Positions 7,113 to 11,196 of a DNA stretch of 11,196 nucleotides are shown piece after piece. The stretch spans positions 1-11,196 of the forward strand of contig CAYYSD010000106.1 in the NCBI GenBank assembly GCA_964474285.1, read 5' to 3'. A program made the translations under genes and the position numbers. The notes under the pieces are model-generated. The model was not told where the DNA came from and searched no databases. It saw nothing but the letters and a program-made list of their open reading frames with translations. This stretch comes from JACRBT01 sp964474285. GTDB lineage: Bacteria; Chloroflexota; Dehalococcoidia; Tepidiformales; Tepidiformaceae. Each line of letters opens with the position of its first letter. Position 1 is the first letter of the stretch.

Positions 7113-7877
7113 ATGGACTGGCTTGCGGCTGGCGCTGACGAAGAGGGCTCCCCCCCGCAGCGGCTCTCCCTCGAAGAACAGCAAGAACTTGTGATGCAGT
7201 ATGCCCCGCTCGTGCGCAGGGTGGCGCGCTCACTGCCCCTGGAGATTCCCGGCGTTCTTGAATTCGAAGACGCTGTGGGCTATGGCACCTGTGGACTGGT
7301 CGAGGCGGTGCGCCGCTACGATCCCTCCAAGGGCACTAACTTCCATGCCTACGCAGTGCGCCGCATCCGCGGCTCCATGATCGACGCGTTCCGGCGGATG
7401 GACCGCCTGAGCCGTACGATGCGCCAGAAGGCCCGCGATGTTCACCGGGCGCACGGCGAACTCGAAGTCACCCTCGGCCGTTCACCCAACGAACAGGAGG
7501 CCGCTGACCACCTGGGACTCTCCATCCCTCAGTACCGCGAGGCATTCTCCAGCTCCCGCTGGGTCACGGTGTCGCTTGATCGCCTGCTGGAAAAGGACGA
7601 CGACGGCGATTCCTTCCCGGCGGCGGAGATGCCGACGGCCGACGAAGACATCGACTTCACCCGCCAATTCGAGGAGCGAGAGATGTACGACGACCTTGCC
7701 AGGGCGGTCCAGTCCCTTCCGGAACGCGAACGCCTCGTCGTTTCGCTCTATTATGTCGAGCATCTCGCCATGCGCGAAATCGCGCAGGTGCTCGGCGTCT
7801 CCGAAACACGCGTGAGCCAGCTTCATGCCCAGGCGGTCAAACGTCTCCAGCGGACGATGCTGCACCAGGCTGCCTGA
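7113..7877 (+). CDS. RNA polymerase sigma factor, WhiG/FliA family
   Basis: A 254-residue group 3 sigma-70 factor from the ATG at 7113. Region 2 spans about 27-100: LVMQYAPLVRRVARSLP, FEDAVGYGTCGLVEAVRRYDPSKGTNFHAYAVRRIRGSMIDAFRRMDR, the core-binding and -10-recognition part. Region 3 follows (RQKARDVHRAHGELEVTLGRSPNEQEAADHLGLS). An acidic linker (KDDDGDSFPAAEMPTADEDID) leads to region 4 at about 192-248, with the helix-turn-helix MREIAQVLGVSETRVSQLHAQAVKRL. Factors of this family direct flagellar, sporulation or morphogenesis genes; no such gene is in the window, so the regulon is unknown. The chosen start has GGGGAA 7 bases upstream; in-frame ATG at 7098 and TTG at 7092 are alternatives. 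An anti-sigma gene is not seen next to it. Confidence 0.9.
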   Translation: MDWLAAGADEEGSPPQRLSLEEQQELVMQYAPLVRRVARSLPLEIPGVLEFEDAVGYGTCGLVEAVRRYDPSKGTNFHAYAVRRIRGSMIDAFRRMDRLSRTMRQKARDVHRAHGELEVTLGRSPNEQEAADHLGLSIPQYREAFSSSRWVTVSLDRLLEKDDDGDSFPAAEMPTADEDIDFTRQFEEREMYDDLARAVQSLPERERLVVSLYYVEHLAMREIAQVLGVSETRVSQLHAQAVKRLQRTMLHQAA

Positions 7878-7909
7878 ACCAGGCGGCCCTACCACACCAT
7901 GGCCTGGTT
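7877..7909 (+). repeat. Hairpin directly after the sigma factor stop
   Basis: The arms AACCAGGC (7877-7884) and GCCTGGTT (7902-7909) are perfectly complementary around a 17-base loop. The first base is the last base of the stop codon. No T-run follows. It stands in tandem with a second, longer hairpin. Confidence 0.5.
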
Positions 7910-7910
7910 C

Positions 7911-7947
7911 GAAGGCTCCGCAGCGTGTTCACGTTGCCGGAGCCTTC
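7911..7947 (+). terminator. Long hairpin after the sigma factor gene, terminator-like without T-run
   Basis: GAAGGCTCCG (7911-7920) pairs perfectly with CGGAGCCTTC (7938-7947). The interior can pair further (CAGCGTG with CACGTTG, one G-T wobble and one bulged C), giving about 17 pairs. It is followed by TGCATACC rather than T residues, so it may slow decay, end transcription in a U-independent way, or protect the 3' end. Confidence 0.5.
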
Positions 7948-8153
7948 TGCATACCGGCCAGTTCGCGATCTGTTCCAAAAGTGGACGGCGTCCACAATTT
8001 CGTCACCGGGACCCTATTAGGGGACCAACGGCTTGCCGAAGATAACCATGGACACCATCGCGTGAGACGGCGTCAGACAGCCTGCATCGCGAACGGGACC
8101 TGCAAACCTGACAACGCAGGCGGCCCGGCGATGGGGGATGGGGAGGAACAATC
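7948..8153 (+). other. Leader region of the degenerate OmpR-type regulator
   Basis: This 206-base non-coding stretch holds a short palindrome, GTGGAC-GGC-GTCCAC (7981-7995), and a possible weak promoter, TCCACA (7991-7996) with TATTAG (8015-8020) at 18 bases. GGGACC occurs twice around the TATTAG. The ribosome-binding site GGGAGGA (8141-8147) lies 6 bases before the regulator's ATG. No coding region is supported. Confidence 0.4.
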
Positions 8154-8930
8154 ATGGCAGAGCGAATCGACACGGGATTCAGGTCGGCGGTCGCGTTCGT
8201 CACCCACACCCGCGACTACCGTTCGTCGGACGTGCTCCCGGCACTTGCCCGCCATGGCTTCACGACCACCGAACGCCCCCACGATCGGGAAACCGAGCGC
8301 CTTCTCACGCAATTCGATCCCGACCTCGTGGTCCTCGCCATCGACCCTCGCCACGATGCCGACGTTGCCCTGGTTCGCTCCGTCGCTCGTGCCTGCTCGG
8401 CGACTGTCATGGTCCTTGCGCCCGGGCCGCACGCTCACGGCCTGGCTTCCGCCCTCGAAGCCGGCGCCGATGTCTTCCTCCGCGATACCGACGGCGTCGA
8501 AGCGCTAACCGCCCAGCTGGGCGCCATGGCGCGCCGCCGGGCACCGAACTCTCCGGCCCCGGCCGTTCGGGAAGAACCCGAATCGGCGCGCATCACGGTT
8601 CGTGACCTGGTCCTGGACTTCGATCGATGCCAGGCCGTCCGCGAAGACCAGACGATCCCTCTGACCCCCACCGAGTTCAAGATCCTGGCCTACCTGGCCA
8701 GGAACGCCGGCAAGGTCGTCAGCCCCGTGGAGATTCTCCGCGCAGTGCAGGACTACACCTATTCTGAGCGCGAAGCGCAGGAGATCGTGAAGGTCTACAT
8801 CCGCCGCATCCGCCGCAAGGTGGAGGCTGACCCGAGCGAGCCGAGCTATATCCTGAACGTCCGCGGCTTCGGCTACATGCTTGAACGCCGCACCGGCCGC
8901 CGTGGCGAAGAAGGGCGCGAAGCCGCCTGA
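8154..8930 (+). CDS. OmpR-type transcription regulator with degenerate receiver domain
   Basis: A 258-residue protein started at ATG 8154 behind GGGAGGA. The C-terminal winged helix-turn-helix (about 148-243) is canonical: LTPTEFKILAYLARNAGKVVS, an EIVKVYIRRIRRKVEADP recognition region, and the closing hairpin ILNVRGFGYML. The N-terminal region (about 11-128) keeps the receiver fold pattern but not its chemistry. The acidic pair after strand 1 is replaced (VTHT), the phospho-acceptor position is alanine (A62 in DLVVLAIDP), the strand-4 threonine is alanine (VLAPG), and the strand-5 lysine-proline is lost (GADVFLRDT). It is therefore unlikely to be controlled by ordinary aspartyl phosphorylation, and may be constitutive or respond to a ligand or partner. 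No histidine kinase is adjacent. Targets are unknown. Confidence 0.88.
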   Translation: MAERIDTGFRSAVAFVTHTRDYRSSDVLPALARHGFTTTERPHDRETERLLTQFDPDLVVLAIDPRHDADVALVRSVARACSATVMVLAPGPHAHGLASALEAGADVFLRDTDGVEALTAQLGAMARRRAPNSPAPAVREEPESARITVRDLVLDFDRCQAVREDQTIPLTPTEFKILAYLARNAGKVVSPVEILRAVQDYTYSEREAQEIVKVYIRRIRRKVEADPSEPSYILNVRGFGYMLERRTGRRGEEGREAA

Positions 8931-8933
8931 CGC

Positions 8934-8964
8934 AGGCTCGGATACTCTCCAATTCTCCGAGCCT
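8934..8964 (+). terminator. Hairpin between the regulator and aldolase genes
   Basis: AGGCTCGGA (8934-8942) pairs with TCCGAGCCT (8956-8964) around a 13-base loop, just after the regulator stop at 8930. No T-run of note follows. It may separate the regulator transcript from the aldolase transcript, whose own -10 lies just downstream. Confidence 0.45.
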
Positions 8965-8981
8965 TCTCAACCGCGCGGTAG

Positions 8982-8987
8982 TACAAT
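8982..8987 (+). promoter_or_regulatory. -10 element predicting a leaderless aldolase mRNA
   Basis: TACAAT differs from TATAAT at one position and ends 7 bases before the ATG at 8995, so transcription would start at or beside the start codon. No Shine-Dalgarno is present. No recognisable -35 hexamer lies at the right distance. Confidence 0.55.
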
Positions 8988-8994
8988 CCGTGCC

Positions 8995-10353
8995 ATGAAC
9001 ACGACACTTTCTTCCGTCCTCAACCTGGACGGCGCGCGCCCATCGTTGAAGGACGCGAAAGCCGTTCGCGCCCAGATTGACACGATCATCCGCCTCGCCG
9101 TCTTCGGTAGTGCGGAAGAGCAGGCGCTGGCGCGATACGCCATTCACACCGCGGCGCCCCAGCTCGGCGCTGTTTCCTCCTCCATCGCAGGGCTCTACAG
9201 CGCCAGGGGCCGGGGAGAAGTAGCCGGGTTCACGGTCCCCGCTGTCAACATCCGCGGCCTCGCCTACGACATGTCTCGCGCGCTCTTCCGAGCGATGAAG
9301 GCCACCGATGGGGCAGCCACGGTCTTTGAACTTGCCCGCTCGGAGCTCGGGTACACCCACCAGGAACCGTCTGAGACGGCCGCCGTTGTTCTCGCCGCCG
9401 CCATTGCGGAAGACTACGTCGGCCCCGTGTTCATCCAGGGTGACCACTACCAGGCCAACGCGAAGAAATTCGCCACCGACCCGGAAGGCGAGACCAAAGC
9501 GCTCGAGGACCTCATACGCAGCGCTATCGCTGCGCAGTTCTACTGCATCGACATCGACGCCTCCACGCTGGTCGACCTGAGTTATGACAGGGTTGCGGAC
9601 CAGCAGGCGCCGAACGCGAAACTGACGGCCCACCTCGCGAAGCTCATCCGCCAGCTCGAGCCGGCGGGCGTCACTATCTCCATCGGCGGCGAGATCGGCG
9701 AGGTTGGCAAGAACAACAGCACGGTCGAAGAGCTCACCGCCTATGTCGACGGCTTCCGGCAGATCGTCGGAAGCACGATTGAGGGCGTCTCCAAGGTGAG
9801 CGTCCAAACGGGCACGACACACGGAGGTATCCCGCTCCCGGACGGTACCATCGCGTCCGTCGCCATCGACTTCGAAACGCTTCGCGAACTTTCGCGTGTC
9901 GGGCGGGAGCGCTACGGGATGGCCGGCGCGGTGCAACACGGCGCCAGCACGCTCCCGGACGAGCTGTTCCATCGCTTTCCCGAGGTCGAGACGGCCGAGA
10001 TTCACCTTGCCACGGGCTTCCAGAACATCGTCATGGACCACGAGCGCTTCCCGGCGGACCTGCTCAACGAGATGCGCGCCTATGGCAAAATCCACTTTGC
10101 CGACGAGGCGAAGGAAGGCGAAACCGACATCCAGTTCTTCTATAAGACGCGGAAAAAGGCCTGGGGCCCGTTCAAGCGCCAGACGTGGGACCTGCCGGTC
10201 GAGATCCGGGCTGAACTCAATCGCTCCCTCCAGGACAAGTTCGAATTCCTCATCGGGCAGCTCAAGGCCAACGGCACACGGGACATGGTGCTCCAGCACG
10301 TCGTCCAGAAACCCGTTGAAATCGAACCGCCGCTGGTCGCAGCCCGCGCATAA
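8995..10353 (+). CDS. Class II fructose-bisphosphate aldolase-like protein
   Basis: A 452-residue protein from the ATG at 8995; the frame extends upstream to 8881 but that part overlaps the regulator gene. Class II aldolase-fold landmarks appear in order: FTVPAVNIRG (79-88), GDHYQ with candidate metal ligand H151, DIDAST (186-191), GGEIGEVG with E233, TTHGG with H276, QHGAST (314-319), and AEIHLATGFQN (335-345) in place of the substrate-phosphate strand. Class II aldolases use a divalent metal, usually zinc, to split fructose-1,6-bisphosphate or related sugar phosphates in glycolysis and gluconeogenesis. At 452 residues it is longer than the common 280-360, and the motifs are unlike the textbook HLDHG form, so a related sugar bisphosphate or a tagatose-type (GatZ/KbaZ-like) role cannot be excluded. 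It is probably transcribed from its own promoter as a leaderless mRNA. Confidence 0.8.
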   Translation: MNTTLSSVLNLDGARPSLKDAKAVRAQIDTIIRLAVFGSAEEQALARYAIHTAAPQLGAVSSSIAGLYSARGRGEVAGFTVPAVNIRGLAYDMSRALFRAMKATDGAATVFELARSELGYTHQEPSETAAVVLAAAIAEDYVGPVFIQGDHYQANAKKFATDPEGETKALEDLIRSAIAAQFYCIDIDASTLVDLSYDRVADQQAPNAKLTAHLAKLIRQLEPAGVTISIGGEIGEVGKNNSTVEELTAYVDGFRQIVGSTIEGVSKVSVQTGTTHGGIPLPDGTIASVAIDFETLRELSRVGRERYGMAGAVQHGASTLPDELFHRFPEVETAEIHLATGFQNIVMDHERFPADLLNEMRAYGKIHFADEAKEGETDIQFFYKTRKKAWGPFKRQTWDLPVEIRAELNRSLQDKFEFLIGQLKANGTRDMVLQHVVQKPVEIEPPLVAARA

Positions 10354-10374
10354 CAAACGCCTGGATTCCGGGTT

Positions 10375-10424
10375 CCTTTACCTTGGTTTCGGCGCCGAGG
10401 GACTACGGTGGTTACCAGTAAAGG
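10375..10424 (+). repeat. Imperfect inverted repeat in the leader of the second regulator
   Basis: CCTTTAC (10375-10381) pairs with GTAAAGG (10418-10424), and TGGT (10384-10387) with ACCA (10414-10417), with a 2-base bulge. The structure ends just before the ribosome-binding site GGAGG (10427-10431). It could act as a leader fold or an end for the aldolase transcript. No T-run follows. Confidence 0.3.
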
Positions 10425-10437
10425 CTGGAGGACTGCC

Positions 10438-11115
10438 ATGCGTGTCCTTGTTGTGGAAGACGAAGAGTCCATCGCCTCGGCGTTGGAACGTGGTTTGACG
10501 AAGATTGGATACGCCGTGGACGTGGCCTTTGACGGCGCGGAAGCGCTCGAAAAGGCCGGCGTCAACAACTACGACGTGATCTGCCTGGACCTCAACCTTC
10601 CGAGGATTGATGGACTTGAAGTGTGCCGGCGGCTGCGCGAAGATCGATTTGGCGGAGGCATCATTATGTTGACTGCACGCACGTCGATCAAAGACCGCGT
10701 TGCCGGACTGGACCAGGGCGCAGACGACTACCTGCCCAAGCCGTTCGCCTTCAGCGAGCTGGCAGCGCGCATCCGTGCCATTGCCCGGCGCGAAGCCGGG
10801 ATGCGCGAACCGGTGCTCGATACGAGGGGCCTCGAACTCGACCCGAACACGAACCACGTGCGCCGCGAAGGCCGCGAGATTCACCTCACGCCGAAGGAGT
10901 TCTCGCTCCTCTATTACCTTGCCCGGAACGAGGGCCGCGCTGTGCCCCAGGAAGAGCTCCTCGAGCACATCTGGGACGAGCACGCGAACCCCTTCACGCA
11001 GACGGTGAAGGTGCACATGAACAACCTCCGCCGCAAGCTCAATGAAGGCTTTGGCGAACAGCTCATCGGGAATGGAGACGGCTGTTTTCATGGCTTCGGT
11101 ATAACCGAGGTATAA
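10438..11115 (+). CDS. OmpR/PhoB-family response regulator with aberrant C-terminus
   Basis: A 225-residue protein. GGAGG six bases before the ATG at 10438 fixes the start over an in-frame GTG at 10408. The receiver (1-118) is intact: acidic pair E7-D8, phospho-acceptor D51 in CLDLNLP, T79 in MLTA, and K101 in LPKPF. The winged helix-turn-helix runs from about 127: LTPKEFSLLYYLARNEGRAVP, then TVKVHMNNLRRKLNEG. After QLI (208-210) the family normally closes with TVRGVGY and a short tail. Here it reads GNGDGCFHGFGITEV and stops, so the final beta-hairpin, which helps hold the wing, is replaced. The opposite strand of that stretch reads as an antitoxin start, pointing to a junction. DNA binding may be impaired. 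The cognate histidine kinase is not in the window. Confidence 0.88.
   Translation: MRVLVVEDEESIASALERGLTKIGYAVDVAFDGAEALEKAGVNNYDVICLDLNLPRIDGLEVCRRLREDRFGGGIIMLTARTSIKDRVAGLDQGADDYLPKPFAFSELAARIRAIARREAGMREPVLDTRGLELDPNTNHVRREGREIHLTPKEFSLLYYLARNEGRAVPQEELLEHIWDEHANPFTQTVKVHMNNLRRKLNEGFGEQLIGNGDGCFHGFGITEV
11056..11091 (-). pseudogene. Remnant 5' end of a ribbon-helix-helix antitoxin gene
   Basis: From the ATG at 11091 the minus strand reads MKTAVSIPDELF, an opening common among VapB/CopG-like ribbon-helix-helix antitoxins. Beyond it the frame stays open but is simply antisense to the response regulator (its RRKL block), so the domain is not completed. A tandem direct repeat lies just upstream, with TATACC 6 bases before the ATG. 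I infer a truncated gene whose body was lost at the junction. A chance match in the antisense frame is the alternative, made less likely by the matching operator-like repeat and by the aberrant regulator end. Confidence 0.5.
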
Positions 11116-11117
11116 CC
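11098..11117 (-). promoter_or_regulatory. Tandem direct repeat, operator-like
   Basis: GGTATAACC occurs twice (11098-11106 and 11109-11117), separated by GA, an 11-bp period or about one helical turn. Ribbon-helix-helix repressors often bind such repeats. It lies between the aminotransferase-like stop and the antitoxin-like ATG. Read on the minus strand, each copy contains a TATACC that could serve as a -10. Confidence 0.5.
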
Positions 11118-11122
11118 AACCG

Positions 11123-11196
11123 TCAATGCTTCGACTCCGACACGATCCCCTCCTCGATGATGTCGAGCGCCTGCATCATCTCCGCTTCCGTCACCG
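11123..11196 (-). CDS. C-terminal tail of a probable class III aminotransferase
   Basis: The last 24 codons of a minus-strand gene enter from the right edge and end with TGA at 11125-11123. They read VTEAEMMQALDIIEEGIVSE then SKH. The pattern T-E-x-E-hydrophobic, then AL-x-hydrophobic-hydrophobic-EE, is the usual end of class III pyridoxal-phosphate aminotransferases, such as 4-aminobutyrate or ornithine aminotransferase relatives. Too little is present for a firm call. The gene would lie upstream of, and in the same direction as, the antitoxin remnant. Confidence 0.45.
   Translation of the reverse strand, partial: VTEAEMMQALDIIEEGIVSESKH

Noticed and set aside
7825..8508. A 227-codon plus-strand frame bridging the sigma and regulator genes
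   Set aside because: It overlaps the sigma factor and the regulator in other frames and consists of serine-, proline- and arginine-rich shadow sequence.
8719..10356. A 545-codon open frame on the minus strand opposite the aldolase
   Set aside because: It is a GC-rich shadow of a well supported gene, with low-complexity arginine- and glycine-rich content and no family motif.
10378..11091. Full 237-codon minus-strand frame beginning MKTAVSIPDELF as an intact gene
   Set aside because: Only the first 12 codons look like an antitoxin; the rest is antisense to the response regulator, so only the remnant is kept.

Overview
The window is GC-rich bacterial chromosomal DNA with tightly packed genes on both strands. 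Composition, the style of the cyclophilin and of the class II aldolase-like protein, and a WhiG/FliA-type sigma factor beside orphan OmpR-type regulators suggest a Chloroflexota-like organism, possibly a Tepidiforma or Dehalococcoidia relative. This is an inference from protein style only. No rRNA, tRNA, CRISPR array, insertion sequence or prophage gene is visible.

Left part (1-2700): two peptide-degrading enzymes lie on the minus strand, an amidohydrolase of the prolidase/imidazolonepropionase type and an M3 oligopeptidase that runs off the left edge. They are coupled by an ATGA overlap. Divergent from them is a cyclophilin-type peptidyl-prolyl isomerase that probably starts at a TTG codon with a good ribosome-binding site and ends at a strong intrinsic terminator.

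Middle (2695-6890, minus strand): a PIN-domain toxin and ribbon-helix-helix antitoxin pair, preceded by a perfect 9-bp inverted repeat, lies directly downstream of a large error-prone DNA polymerase III alpha subunit (DnaE2/ImuC type). The polymerase promoter carries a perfect 10-bp inverted repeat with a GAACA/TGTTC core, the form of a LexA SOS box, placed between plausible -35 and -10 elements. This links the polymerase to DNA damage.

Right part (7092-11115, plus strand): a WhiG/FliA-family sigma factor, an OmpR-type regulator whose receiver domain has lost its phosphorylation residues, a 452-residue class II aldolase-like protein, and a second OmpR-type response regulator with an intact receiver. 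No histidine kinase is present.

Right edge: the last residues of the second regulator do not fit its family. On the opposite strand the same DNA reads as the first 12 codons of a ribbon-helix-helix antitoxin, preceded by a 9-bp tandem direct repeat and by the tail of what looks like a class III aminotransferase. This looks like a recombination or assembly junction. Three sites in the window have a -10-like TANNNT or near match 6-7 bases before an ATG and no ribosome-binding site, which suggests leaderless transcripts.
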